From Phascolarctos cinereus (lineage: Eukaryota; Chordata; Mammalia; Diprotodontia; Phascolarctidae), in contig NW_018343979.1 in the NCBI RefSeq assembly GCF_002099425.1, positions 421,501 to 485,500 of the forward strand: 64,000 nucleotides of DNA, given 5' to 3'. The notes under the pieces were generated by a model that was not told where the DNA came from, ran no database searches, and was given only the letters and a program-made list of their open reading frames with translations. Positions 25,780 to 37,477 of this stretch are shown here, in pieces (the stretch's first letter is position 1; the number at the start of each line of letters is the position of its first letter). The position numbers and the translations under genes were made by a program.

Positions 25780-25990
25780 TTGGACACTACTAAGTCCAAT
25801 GGACTTTGTTTAGTCTTCATCCTCCCTGATCTCTCTAATTATTATTTTGACAATGTTCACCATGCCCTCCTATTTTTTGTCTCTGTTTTGGCTTATATAA
25901 CACTATTTTGCTTCATCCTACTTAGTCAAAAATACTTTCTGAATAAGCAAAAAATTTCCAAATCATTAATTGTGACTAGCCCTCATGGCT
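25780..25990 (+). mobile_element. L2 reverse-transcriptase-region fragment
   Basis: 'agtccaatggactttgtttagtcttcatcctccctgatctctc' followed by 'tttgacaatgttcaccatgccctcc' resembles the sense L2 RT region (template '...cctccttgacctctc...tttgacactgt..accac..cctcct'). Short and diverged. Confidence 0.5.
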
Positions 25991-26024
25991 CTCTCTTGAC
26001 TATTTCTTCTTTCTTCCTCTTCCT

Positions 26025-26111
26025 CTTCTTCTTCTTCTTCTTCTTCTTCTTCTTCTTCTTCTTCTTCTTCTTCTTCTTCTTCTTCTCTTGCTTCTTCTGC
26101 TTCTTCTTCTT
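26025..26111. repeat. (CTT)20 microsatellite
   Basis: Twenty uninterrupted CTT units at 26025-26084, then imperfect CTT/CTG-like units to 26111. The ORFs crossing it (poly-Phe plus strand, poly-Arg minus strand) are artefacts. Confidence 0.97.
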
Positions 26112-27294
26112 TTATGCAATGGCTTCCTATAGCTTCTTAAAGAAAGTGGAAGATTCCTGTTTAATGGAGGCATTTGGGGGATAGCCACTTCCTACAACCC
26201 TACCCTTCATGTTATCTCAATTTATAACATCTGTGGAGTTCATCTAAGCAAAAGAAAGACAATTATTCTGCAGCTCACATATAATCATCCTTAGAGGCAC
26301 TGAATTTCAAATGATCCATAAGATACAATCTTGAGAGGAACAGTATTAATTATATCTGCAAAATTTCAAATTCAAGTTGTTGCATTCTCTTTTCTAAATT
26401 TCTTGTATTGTCACCAAAATATTATCACTCATCACCTTCCATAGCCTAAGAATAATGCTTTATTTTATAAGGAGAGGTTGGGAAGCAATTTAGCTCATTT
26501 TGTTACCTCAAGACAAGGTCACTCCTAAAATTTTCCTGCCAAATGAGACCTTTTACTCACAAAAGAAAAGACAAGGAAAAAAAAAGAACTCAAAGAATCT
26601 GGCCTGGAAAATTATAGTAATCAATCTAGGTGCTGATGGGAAAATAAGGAAACATACCTCCCTCCTTTCAGCAGACAGTTGGGGGAATTCAGGGGCAGAC
26701 TGTTGAATAAATTTTCAGATAAGGTTGATGACCTATCATCCTGATTTCTCAACAGCTCAAACTCCTCCACACTTCTTTGGGATGGAAGACACACTGAAAT
26801 GGTCACATCTTAGACTTGTCTTTGTTTTGGAATTTTATCACTTGTACACTTTCTGGAACTTCAAAATTTGATCTCTTATTTCCACCTCATATACCTCTAC
26901 CTCTGTCTCACTCACACTAAATCTGTGCTTCATCCTTTTTCATGAAAACTTCATTTCATTGGACCATCCTCTCCCATATTGATCTTCCTCAATCTGCTTG
27001 TCTTTATAATCTAAGATTAATCTTTTTTATTATAATTTTAATTTCTTAACTCAAAAATTTCTCACATTAATGTTTCAATACCTACTAATGCAGTATCCCA
27101 TAGCTCCCAGTTTTCCATAATTTTATTATATAATTCCCCATTTCTAGCTAACCCCACCTATTATTCAATTTATACATTTCTGCTCCAGGATTATGGAATA
27201 CTTTTGGAGAAAATTTCATAACTGGTGTTATTTTACCCACTAAAATTTATGGTGTATAACATTGGCTAAGCCCTTATCAACAATTCTTCTATTT
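26112..27294. other. Unassigned sequence
   Basis: No gene is seen. Pyrimidine-rich text at 26870-27010 may be very old L2, but I cannot support a boundary. Confidence 0.4.
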
Positions 27295-27304
27295 TTACCT
27301 TTTT
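27295..27304. repeat. Target-site duplication of HAL1, left copy
   Basis: TTACCTTTTT, repeated exactly at 30201-30210 across the HAL1 element, immediately next to its A-tail (here T-rich, since the element is on the minus strand). Confidence 0.8.
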
Positions 27305-28082
27305 AAAAATTTAAATCTATTTATTTTTAGCTTTCAACATTCACTTCACAAGATTTTGAGTTCCAAATTTTCTCCCCATCTCATCCCTTCCCCCACTCCA
27401 AGATGGCATGCATTCTGACTACCCCTTCCCCTTATCTGCCCTCCCTTCTATCTCTCCCTTCCCTTCTCTTATCCCTTTCCCCTTTAATTTTCCCATAGGG
27501 CATGATAGATTTCTACACCCCATTTCCTGTATTGCTTATTTCCCAGTTGCATGTGAAAACAATGTGTTTCTAAAACTTTGGGTTACAAATTTTCTCCCTT
27601 CCTCCCTCCCCACTCACCCTCATTGAAAAGACAAGCAGCTCAATATAGGTTATATATGTGTAATCATGCAAAACACTTCCATAGTAGTCATGTTGTGAAA
27701 AACTAACTATATTTCCCTTCATCCTCTCCCATCCAACATTTATTCTATTCTCTCTTTTGACCCTGTCCCTCCTCAGAAATGTTTGCTTATTATTCCCCCC
27801 TCCCCCAACCTGCCCTCCCCTCTATGTCTCTGTCCTTACTTGTCCCCTTCACCCCCTATTTTCCTGTAGGGTAAGATAGATTTCCATACTAATTGAGTGT
27901 GTATGTTATTCCCTCCTTAAGCCTAATTCCCTCTTATCTTCCCCCATTTCCCCTCCACTGTAAAAGACTTTTCTTGTCTGTTATTTGTGAGATAATCTAC
28001 CTGTCCCTTTCTCCTTCTCCCAGTATAATCCACTCTCACCCCTTAATTTTATTCTCCACATATTGCCCCTTCATCTTCAACT

Positions 28083-28135
28083 CATCCTATCTATCTAACT
28101 CTCTATCTATCTATCCATCTATCTATACGTACATA
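28083..28135. repeat. (CTAT)n tract within HAL1 3'UTR
   Basis: CTAT-rich run with a few CCAT and CTCT variants. On the minus strand it sits between 'gtagttggaggg' and 'gagttgaagatgaagggg', the same flanks that bracket the longer GATA tract at 7079-7222. Confidence 0.92.
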
Positions 28136-28224
28136 TAATTACCCCCTCCAACTACCCTAATACTGACAAAGGTCTCATGAGCTATAAATATCATCTTTCC
28201 ATGCAGGAACATAAACAGTTCAAC

Positions 28225-29340
28225 CTAAATAAGTCTGTTATGATTTCTCTTTCCTGTTTGCCTCTTCCATGTTTCACTTGAATCTTGTATTTGAAAGTCA
28301 AATTTTCTATTCAGCTCTAGTCTTTTCATCAAGAATGCTTGAAAGTTCCCTATTTCACTGAATGTCCATTTTTCCCCTGAAGAATTATGCTCACTTTTGA
28401 TGGGTAGGTGATTCTTCATTGTAATCCTATCTTCTTTCCCTTCCTGAATATTATATTCTGGTCCCTAAAATATAGAAGCTGCTAAATCTTGTGTTATCCT
28501 GATTGCGTTTCCACCATACTTGAATTGTTTCTTTCTGGCAGCTTGTAATATTTTCTCTTTGACCTGGCAACTTTGGAATTTGGCTACAATATTCCTAGGA
28601 GTTTTCCTTTGGGGCTGTCTTTCAGGAGGTGATTGGTGGATTCTTTCCATTTCTATTTTGCCCTCTTGTTCTAAAATATCAGGGCAGTTTTCCTTGAGAA
28701 CTTCTTGAAAGATGATGTCTAGGCTCTTTTTTTGATCATGGCTTTCAGATAGTGCAATAATTTTTAAATTACCTCTTCTGGATCTATTTTCCAGGTCAGT
28801 TGTTTTTCCAATGAGATATTTAACATTTTTGTCTATTTTTTTCATTCTTTTGAATTTGTTTTACAGTGTCTTGATTTCTCATAAAGCCACTAGCTTCCCA
28901 TTGCTCCATTCTAATTTTTAAGGAAGTATTTTCTTCAGTAAGCTTTTGGACTTCCCTTTCCATTTGTCCAATTTTGCTTTTTAGGGCATTCTTCTCCTCA
29001 TTGGTTTTTTGGACCTCTTTGGCCATTTGGCTTAGGCTATTTTTTAAAGTTATTTTCTTTAGTATTTTTTGGGTCTCCTTTAGCAAGCTGTTGACTAGCT
29101 TTTCATGATTTTCTTGCAACACTCTATTTCTCTTCCCAGTTTTTCCTCTCCTTCTCTTACTTGTTTCTCAAACTCTTTTTTGAGCTCTTCCATGGCCTGG
29201 TACTGATTCATATTTTTCTTGGAGACTGTATGTAGGAGCTTTGACTTTGTTGTCTTCTTCTGGTTATATGTTATGATCTTCTTTGTTACCAAAACCAAAG
29301 GTTCTATGATCTTACTTTTTTTGTGCCTTTGTTTGCTCAT
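28225..29340 (-). pseudogene. HAL1 ORF1, nearly intact
   Basis: ORF1p-like RNA-binding protein. The start ATG at 29338-29340 gives MSKQRHKKSKIIEPLVLV; the frame would end at 28225-28227, about 370 codons (human ORF1p is 338). Domain order: basic N-terminus, a coiled coil (29095-28860, repeated QKTNEEKNALKSKIGQMERE-type heptads), an RRM-like core with NVKYLIGKTTDLENRSRR, GNLKIIALSESHD and IFQEVLKENCPDIL, then a C-terminal domain (RITQDLAAS, FSEIGNFQAFLMKR). Relative to a continuous reading I see two frameshifts, near 29095-29122 and 28820-28845, and one in-frame stop at 28465-28467. So three lesions, few for an element of this kind. No ORF2 follows. Confidence 0.85.
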
Positions 29341-30178
29341 GATCCCAGCCAATTACTTGAGTTATAATCTCTTTGTTGAGGTAGGGGTCTTCTTCCAGTG
29401 TGGAGAATGTACTGTTCCAAGCTTTGGGGTTTTATGAAGCTGTTTTCTGAGATACTTCTAAGGACCTGTAAATTTTGAGTTCTTCCAAGGTGGTATGATA
29501 AGGGGCAAAGTGTTTACTCCTTTCTTGGCCTGTGCTCTGGTCTATGAGTGACCACAAGCACTCTTTTCTGCCTTGAAACTGTGAGGAGGATTTACTGTTC
29601 ATCACTACAAACTCTACCATGCTGGAACTTCTCCTCACCCCAGTATAGCTACCCAGAGCTGTGACCCAGATCCAAGCACAGATAAAACAAAAGAATCCTG
29701 CACCAGCAGTGATCCCTACATTCCCCTTCTGATCAGCCAATTGATTCCCAATCAGTCTCCATGCAAGAAGCTCAGGAAGCAGCCACTGCCCTGGGACCAT
29801 ACCCGGGGACTAGGGCTGGGACTGAGCTTCTTTCTCATTGCAATCACAAACTTTTCCTACTGACTTTCTAAGTTGTCTTTGGCATTTGTGGGTTCAGAAT
29901 TCTGTAAACTGCTACAGGTGCTGTGCTTCAGTCCTCTGAGGACTGCTTCAGGTTTGCTGAGGCCTGTTTTGTCTGTGGGCCCACACCAAACTGCACTCCT
30001 CTCCCCACCTGGCATGATATACCTTTCTGATCAACTATCCAGGCTGTCTTGGGCTGTAAATTTGTTTCAGTCTGTCTTTTTGGGGATTCTGCTGCTTTAG
30101 CATTTGTTTAGATCCATTTACTACAGGTATTTGGAGGCGTTTGAGGGAGAGCTCAAGCAAGTCATTCCTTTTACTCCA

Positions 30179-30187
30179 CCATCTTGG
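30179..30187 (-). promoter_or_regulatory. YY1-like site at HAL1 5' end
   Basis: CCAAGATGG on the minus strand, about 13-20 bases inside the element start. In human L1 a YY1 site at the equivalent place fixes the transcription start; the same role here is inference. Confidence 0.5.
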
Positions 30188-30200
30188 CTCTGCTCCCCTG

Positions 30201-30210
30201 TTACCTTTTT
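30201..30210. repeat. Target-site duplication of HAL1, right copy
   Basis: TTACCTTTTT, exact match to 27295-27304, abutting the HAL1 5' end. Confidence 0.8.
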
Positions 30211-30214
30211 TGAA

Positions 30215-30420
30215 AGCTCATCTCAATGCATGAAAACTCTAACCTTCTTGCCACCACTTATAACACCAAGCAACTCCCACAAATTCAATGTCTATCTTTT
30301 TACTAGCCACCATCTGCCTAATTCCATGAAAGTAGATTTGTATTTAAGCTACTGTAATAAAATATCTTCCTTTAAGGTTACCAGTGACCTAATCACCAAT
30401 TGTTTCATAGTTCTACCAAA
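30215..30420 (+). mobile_element. L2 LINE fragment
   Basis: 'aaaatatcttcctttaaggttaccagtgacctaatcaccaat' resembles the sense L2 block that precedes the RT domain ('aaggtcaccaatgacctcc'). Diverged; boundaries are approximate. Confidence 0.42.
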
Positions 30421-30424
30421 AATG

Positions 30425-32770
30425 TATTAGTGTACTTACCATTCCACAACCCCTCCATAATTGACTATAGAATTTGTTTTTTTGGTGGGGGTAGGTCATC
30501 TCTGCCAATTTGTCAGATTTGAGGTGAAATCTCAGGACTATTTCAATTTTCATTCACTGTTAGTGAATTAGGACCCACTTTTATGTGGTTGTGATTTTCT
30601 TTGCAATCCTTCTTTGGAGACCTGTTCATACCCTTTGACTGTTTATCTGTGAGAAATGGCTATTACACACAGAGAAAGACATATGTGTATACACAAATTA
30701 TATATGTATGTATACATGTATACATATACACACATATCTGTATACATACACACATGTATGTAGGTATGTGTCTACATGTGTATGTATGTATTAAATAGCA
30801 AACCCTTAGAGAAATTGGTTGCAAATAGTTGACAGTTTTTCTTTTCAGAACTTTTCACATCTTTTGACCATTTTTAATCAAATATTTTTTCTAAGTAATT
30901 TATGTTTTCCATTTTATCAAACAATGGGTAATTGAGTTCCAAAGTTTCTGATTCTCTCTTGCCTAGTCTGTTCCAATGATTTATCTCTATATTTTATCTA
31001 ATTTAAATGATTTTGATGATGGATGATTTATAATTTATTTTGTGTTTGGAAAGTACCATACCACTTTTGTTTTTACCTCTTTTCATACTTTCTCTTGATA
31101 TTCTAGATCCTCTATTTTGCCAAATGATTTTTTAAAAATTTTATGAAGTTCTATAAAATAGCCCCTGGTAATTTGATGGGAATAGCATTAAAAGGGTAAA
31201 TTAACTTTTCTAGTGTTGTCATAATTAATATATTGGCCTTGTCTAGTCATGAGTACTGAATAAACCTCTAGCTGATTAAGTTGTTCTTTATTTTGTTAAG
31301 CAATATTTTGTATTTGAAATTATACAAACCTTGTATTCACTTTTGTAGAGCAAGTCCCAGATATACATATTTTTTGCTTTTGTAGTTATTTAGAATGATA
31401 TTTACATTTCTACTACTGCTCTTGGATTTTGTTTTTATTATATGTACATATATACATATACACACATATGTATGCATATGTACGCACATATATATGTAGG
31501 TGTATAGATATAGGTATAGAGATGGATAGATAGTTGATTTTAAGGTTTAATTTTGTAACCTGATGTAACTTTAATGAAGCTGATAATTATATCAATTAAT
31601 GCCATTGCTTATTTCAGAGAATTTTCCAAATTTACCAAATTATCATCACAAATAAAGATAGTTTTATCTTTTCTCTACCAATCTTTATGCCTTTAATTTC
31701 TTCCTTTTTTCTCATTGCTATAACTAGTTTTCCAAGAATTATATTAAATAATAGTGGGGAGAATGATCATCCTTGCTTCACATATATGTGTGCATGCATG
31801 CATGCTTTATTTTTAAAATCTAAGAATAAAGCACATATGTATTCTATGTGTACATATGCATTTATGTACATACATTAAAATATTGTGCACTGTATTATTA
31901 TGTAACACACATTATACCTGTATATTAAATGTTATATTAATTTGTTATTTATATATGAACAGAGAAATAAACATGTATAGTATTCATATATTGATGCCTT
32001 CTGTTTATGTATAAATGTTTATGCAATTATTAACACATAACACATGTTCTATATAAATATTATATTAATATAATATATAAATGCACATAAATATAAGTAT
32101 GCACATTCACACATGTGTGTATGTGTATGCATATATGTTTGTATGTGTATATAGAAAAGCACATGATATTTGCCTCTGGTTTTAATTATACACTTTTTGC
32201 GATATTAAAACAGGGCCCTCTGTATTGAAACTTTGTAGAGCTTTTAGTACAAGGGAGTATTGTGCTTTATGAAAGGCTTTTTCTATACCTTGAGATAATC
32301 ATATGATTTTGGATGTTTTAGATTTTCACATGATTAGATTAGGTTGTTTGTTTTCCCAATGTTGAGCAAACTGTGTATCCCTAGTATAAACCTAAATTAG
32401 TCTTAATAAATTATTTTTCAGTTAAGTTCTTTTGTCCTTTGATAGTTCCTTCAGGACTACTTCTATTTCCTTTTCTGAGATCTGGTTAGGTAAGATCTCA
32501 AACTAGTTTTATGACACTTTGAGAAATTTATATTTTAAAAGTATTCTATTTTTTCCATGTTTCTAGTTTTGTTAACATTTAAATGTACACAATTTGTTCT
32601 GATAATTCTTTTTTTAAAAGTGTATCTGGTTTTCTTGTGATTTCACCTTGTTCATTTGCTATTTTGTTGATTACTTTCTGCCCTCTTCTTTTAGATCAGA
32701 TTAACTAAAATTCTTATCAGTTTAATTAAATTTTTTAAACAAACCAATACCCACTGTCCCATTTACACGC
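30425..32770 (-). mobile_element. Old L1 ORF2 region (antisense)
   Basis: The plus strand is T-rich and follows the antisense L1 ORF2 order. At 30600-30660 'ttcatacccctttgactg'-type text; near 30960-31060 'gcctagtctgttccaatgatttatctctatatt'; at 31130-31250 'tttgatgggaatagcattaaa...taatatattggcc'; at 31720-31775 'attatattaaataatagtggggagaatgatcatccttgcttcac' (antisense of the [13 protein letters not shown] region). The order matches 54.7 to 53.5 kb read backwards. A TA/TG-rich block at 31775-32155 interrupts it. Much more diverged than the copy at 48-55 kb, hence older. Alternating TA/CA tracts also lie at 30665-30790 and 31430-31525. Confidence 0.68.
31775..32155. repeat. TA/TG/CA-rich simple-sequence block
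   Basis: Alternating purine-pyrimidine sequence (ATGTGTGCATGCATGCATG, TATATAAATA, CACACATGTGTG) within the old L1. Could extrude as Z-DNA or cruciform; no function is shown. Confidence 0.8.
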
Positions 32771-33479
32771 TATCTGGTCCTATTCCCTCTAATTCTCAGT
32801 TCTTTGGCTTGCTGGTTCACAGTACTTCCATTTTTGTGCTATTATGGCTAGATCTGATTTCTCTGGCTTGCGGTTTAATTTCCAAAACTCTTACAGAGGG
32901 TCAAGAATTGTCATGAGGCAGAGGAAAGAGTAGAATTGAGTTATTTTTCCAGCCCAGACATGACTCATATTCTTTTCTTTCTTTTCTTCCATTATACTGG
33001 AAACATCTTTTGCAATACATAATGATGACAAGGCCTCAGAAAATTTCTGCACTTTGGAGGCTGGATCTCCATCACAAGAGGGAAGGAGAACTAGGATATG
33101 GCATTTTATTTTGTTGCAAGCCCATTGTTCATACTCCCAAGTGCAGCCTAGCTTCCAGGAGGATGTTGAGTATTAGGATAAGAAGTGCTAAGAGAACTCA
33201 AAGTGAGTGTTAGTTCACAGAGATTTTTTTTTTACATAATTTTGGTTCCTGCTCTACTAGGCCATGGAGATACTGAAATTTCTGCATCCTAGGTACATAA
33301 TCTCTGTTTTTGAGAGGTCTGAGAAGTTATGAATACCGAAGAAAATGTATAATCCTCAATATTATTGGTTATATGATCTGAAAGTCTAAAAATAATTTAA
33401 TGACCTTGATTTTAATAGTGTCTGAAGTATGGCAATGCAATTTCTATACCTGTCATTTGTACTTAATTATTCGTCTTGG
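32771..33479. other. Unassigned sequence
   Basis: No recognised gene or repeat. The plus-strand ORF near 33010-33213 has no family resemblance I can name. Confidence 0.4.
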
Positions 33480-35760
33480 GATTACAGCATCCTTTATGCC
33501 CAACATTAATTTTGCTATTCTTTTATCTACTTCTAAGAAGTATCTTTGACATATTGACATACAAATAAACATGTAACTTGATTTTTTTTTATTTTTATAG
33601 TATTAGATAGTAAATATTATGAGAACAAATCTCCCTAAGTAGTTAACTACCTTTATTTCTGTAAAGTTTTTTTTGTTGTTGTGGTTAAATTTATATTTAT
33701 TTAAATCAGGTATTTGCCTCAATATGTTAACACTAAAACATAGTTATACACTGTTGTTATTTTAAATGGAATTTGATATACCATTTCTTTTTTAATTGTT
33801 AGTGTTGACAGGAAATGCTAAAAAGTTTTGTAGACATTTTGTTTCCTGCTATCTCACTGAGGCTACTGTTGTTCCTTTATTAATTCAATGGGGTTTGTAC
33901 ATTTTCATATTATCTATGGGTAAGAATAATTTCATATTCTTCTTGTAGTGTTTATGCTTTTAAATTTGCTCTCTTCTTACATTTCTATGGTTAGTAATTT
34001 TAATATTCTCTTAAATAAGAGGGAAGATAAGGATCATTCTTGTTTTAAAGCTTGTTAATATTTTCTGTTCATCATATAAAAAGAAAACCTTCCCATAAAG
34101 TTTATGCTTTTATATATATTTAACAAAAATTTGTGATGTGCTTTGTAAAAAAAATTCAATTAAAATATTCATAGTTTTGTTACTTATGCTCCTATTATGT
34201 CTTATGATAATGCCTATCTCATTGTTGAATAATTCTTGTATCTCTGTATTGAATTCAACTTGGTCAAAATTATTTTCAGGATATATGGCTACAATTTGTG
34301 AAAAATTTATTGAATAAATTTTCTATCAATATTGATTAGATATTGGTCTGTTGTTCTCTTTTCTTTTTTCTCTGTCTCTGATTTTCATCTCAAGACCATA
34401 TTTATCACATAGAAAGAACAGGAAAAAAGTGGTTTCTGTTTTTGTTTTTTGGAATTATTTTTGTAACATAAGTACAATAAATACACTTTAAAAATACTTG
34501 CTATAATTTTAATATGAATCTGTTTCAGAATACTGTGGTGGATGCTGTTTCAGAATCTCATTAATAGCTTGCTTATTGTTTTTCTCTGAAATTAGGTTGC
34601 AATATCTCTTGTTATTTTGGTTTTGAGTATTTCATATTTTGTAGATATCCATCAATATTCTTATAAATCTTAGTTTTTCTGGCATGTAGTTGACAGTTAA
34701 TTCACTTCACCTTTGTTAAGATTTCTTATTATTGCTTTATTTGACAACTTGATTTTCTCTATTTTTCTTAATCATATTTAAAAATGTTAATTAATCAGTT
34801 TCATACTTTTATGTCCATTTTTATAATTTTAAAGATTTCTTCTTTGCATTTATTTTAAGATAAATCATTTGCCAATTTTCAAGTCTTCACTGAATACTAA
34901 GTTTATTGATTCTCTTATTGACTATTTTGGTTTGAGGAATTTTCAGAAATATAAATTATCCACTGAGGGTTGGATTGGTTGTACTGTACAAATTTCCATA
35001 TCTTGTCTCATTGTTATTATCTATCATAACATACACTTATTAATTATCTTTATAATTTTTCTTTGTTCCACTCATTATTCATGATGCCACTATTTGTGCT
35101 TTATGTATGTTTGTATTTTTGTTTATATTTCTTAAAACCATTAATATTTTATTCTCTAATTCTCTGTTAATAATTTACTTATTTCTAATTTTTTACATAT
35201 GTTTTTAAGTTCTTCTAGTGGGGCATGTGATCTTTTTCTCATGGACATCATGAATTCTGAAAATGTGTATTATATAATGTGTGATTCAGAAGCCACAATG
35301 TCCATCAAGTAAACATTTGCTAAGCTCTATAATTTCCTTCTTTATTTTGTCATTGACTTTATTAACACTTGGAAATGGAAACATTAAAATATTCTGATAT
35401 TAGTAAATCAATATTATTGCCTTTTCTCATACACATAGGTTTTATTTTAAAATGCTATTTCCCATTTGAGTTTTGCATATAACAAATCTTTTTTTAATCT
35501 CATTATCTATGGTTCCTAATAATGTCATATTGCTTTTGTATCTCTTGATGTTATAAATTCTAGTGATATCTTATTTGGAACTGTGTTTGCTACTCTTTTA
35601 TTTAGAGATATCTGAAGTATTTTTTATAGATGTTCTATAGATTTGTAGATTTTTGCTCCATATGTTTCTATATATTTTAAAATGTATTTCATACGTAGAA
35701 AATTGTTGGAGTCATCCATTCTTCATTCTCTTTGTTGGGGCAGGTGATGTAATTAATTCA
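33480..35760 (-). mobile_element. Very old L1-like ORF2 (antisense)
   Basis: T-rich sequence with antisense L1 landmarks: 'tgttgaataattcttgtatctctg...attcaacttggtcaaaatta' (about 34220-34280), 'attgaataaattttctatcaatattgattagatattggtctgttgttctctttt' (34305-34365), 'tgaattctgaaaatgtgtattata' (35250-35275) and 'aatttccttctttattttgtcattgac' (35330-35357). These mirror the 'agatattggtct' and 'gtatattc' blocks of mammalian L1 ORF2 antisense. Divergence is high and no frame survives; the exact LINE subfamily is not assigned. Confidence 0.6.
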
Positions 35761-35819
35761 TATTTCATTTTTATGTATTAATTTTGTTTCTTCAATTAAA
35801 CATATGCATTGTGTTTGGT

Positions 35820-36068
35820 TTTAGCCATCTTTAGTCATATTCAACTCTTTGGGAACACATTTATGTTTCTTTGGCAAAGACATTAAAGTGTTTTGTCATT
35901 TCCTTCTCCAGCTCATTTGATAGATGAGAAACTGAGGCAAATAGGGTTCAGTGACTTTCCTAGGGTAACCCAACTAGCAAGTGTCTGAACTCAGATTTGA
36001 ACTCAGGAAAATGAGTCTGCCTAACCCCCAGGTCCTACACTCTATGCCCTGTGAAATCTAGCTGCCCA
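35820..36068 (-). repeat. Mar1-type marsupial SINE (antisense)
   Basis: Almost complete: 'agtcatattcaactctttgggaaca', 'tttcttggcaaagacatt', 'catttccttctccagctcatttgatagatgagaaactgaggcaaatagggttcagtgac', 'caagtgtctgaactcagatttgaactcagg', 'tcctacactctatgccctgtgaaatctagctgccc'. This is the antisense order of a tRNA-derived CORE-SINE widespread in marsupials. Confidence 0.85.
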
Positions 36069-36232
36069 AATATATGCATGCATAGTAATATACTCACACA
36101 CACACACACACACATATGCCAATAGGAGATAGTTTTGTATAGTGCATATAGATTTTTTAGGGTCAAGAAAACCTAGCTACAAGTCTTGTCTCTGACACAT
36201 AATGTCTTTGTGACAATGAAAAAAATCTCTCA

Positions 36233-36340
36233 CTTGGGAAGGGTGGGGGGAAAGAAGGGGGAGAAAAATTTTCAACTCAAAAGCATATGGAAGTGATTGT
36301 TGATAAATCAAAATAAATTAATAAAATTAAAAAAAATATT
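36233..36340 (+). mobile_element. Extremely truncated L1 3' end
   Basis: 'gggaagggtggggggaaagaagggggagaaaaattttcaactcaaaagcatatggaagtgattgttgataaatcaaa' matches the last ~105 bases of the L1 at 55.58-55.68 kb and ends in an A-rich tail. It holds a quadruplex-type tract at 36236-36261. Confidence 0.82.
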
Positions 36341-37477
36341 TCAGCACTATAGGTAGTGCTTTAACACTGTAAAGTGCCAACTTTCATCAGTAGAGGAAGT
36401 TTTTTCACATTGGAGGTAGCCATATAAATGAAATTGGAGGTCCATTCCCTATCAGTGATGATACTCTATAGTTCGCATTGATTAAACTAATCCGATTCTA
36501 GTCCCCTTCTCTTCCTTTAATTCTTGCTGTGTGACTGTTGGCTTGTCATTCTCTGTCATTCTCTTTGCCTGTGTTTCTATGTGTTTCAAATTTAATTATT
36601 CCTTCCCTTCCCATGTTTTATAAGACTGAAATACTTATCTTGTCTTTCCATGTATCTTTGTAACTCAGTGGCATTATTTTGTATTGTTCCCTTTCAAGAA
36701 ATGCTATTTTTTATTCTATCCCCTTTCTTGATTTTTTTTTTGTCCTTTTAGGATACTAGAGTACCAACATAAAGAAAAGGTACTTCTCTTTAAAGATAGC
36801 TGGATTTCATGGGAATATTCCTATACTCATAGTCTAAGGACCCCTTCCTGTTCTTTGTATTTTCCGCATTGCTTATACCATTTGATTTATTCTCTTCTCC
36901 CTTTGAACCTATGGACCCTTGTAGGATCTGAGCTGTATCTCCTAAGGGTATCAACAATTTTCCCACTACTAAAATCTAGTACAAAGTCTCATAACCTTGC
37001 CTTGTTGAAGCTAATCTCCTTAAACCTTCCCCACAAGCAGAAGTTAACTGCAATACTGCTGTCTCAACTCTCTTTCACATCTATGGGGTTAATTTATAAT
37101 GTTGTGAAATCATTCCCTTTCTACTGGTAATACAGAGTTCCTAATATTCCACCTGACATCCTGAAAGACACGGAGATACATTGAAAGCCTTATCTACTTC
37201 TTTCCTTTAGTACTAAAGAGGATTTCATATGTCTGTTTTCCCATTTTATCTCCTTCCTTAATTTACAAAAGTTACTCTGCATTATCCAATGTGCATAATT
37301 CTTATTTACTAATAAGAGAATGAGATTTTCCCTTAATTATTAATTCAATTTCTCTTAATCTTTCTTTGGTTTTCCCATTATATCTATCTAACTTAGAATT
37401 TTTTAGCACAGTGATGCTCTTTACTATCTTCAGATTTCTATGTCCACAGACAAATTCTTTTGTAAAAGACAAAAAAA
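36341..37477. other. Unassigned sequence
   Basis: T-rich with no recognised gene or element; the 91-codon plus-strand ORF near 36855 has no family resemblance. Confidence 0.4.

Larger units (their letters stand above)
27305..30200 (-). mobile_element. Near full-length HAL1 (half-L1) element
   Basis: Read on the minus strand, the element starts at 30200 with an L1-type start (gagccaagatggtggag), has a 5'UTR of about 0.85 kb (30200-29341), ORF1 (29340-28225) and a 3'UTR of about 0.9 kb with a tetranucleotide repeat at 28135-28083. It ends in the HAL1 tail ('aatcttgtgaagtgaatgttgaaag') and an A-rich stretch. There is no endonuclease or reverse transcriptase, only ORF1, which defines HAL1. Exact 10-bp TTACCTTTTT repeats flank it, so it looks like a complete retrotransposition of about 2.9 kb. 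L1 ORF2 presumably supplied the enzyme in trans (inference from shared termini). HAL1 is established in several mammalian lineages, so the family is not new; the completeness of this copy is useful. Confidence 0.87.

Noticed and set aside
25780-26188. ORFs with poly-Phe and poly-Arg runs
   Set aside because: Artefacts of (CTT)20 preceded by an L2 relic.
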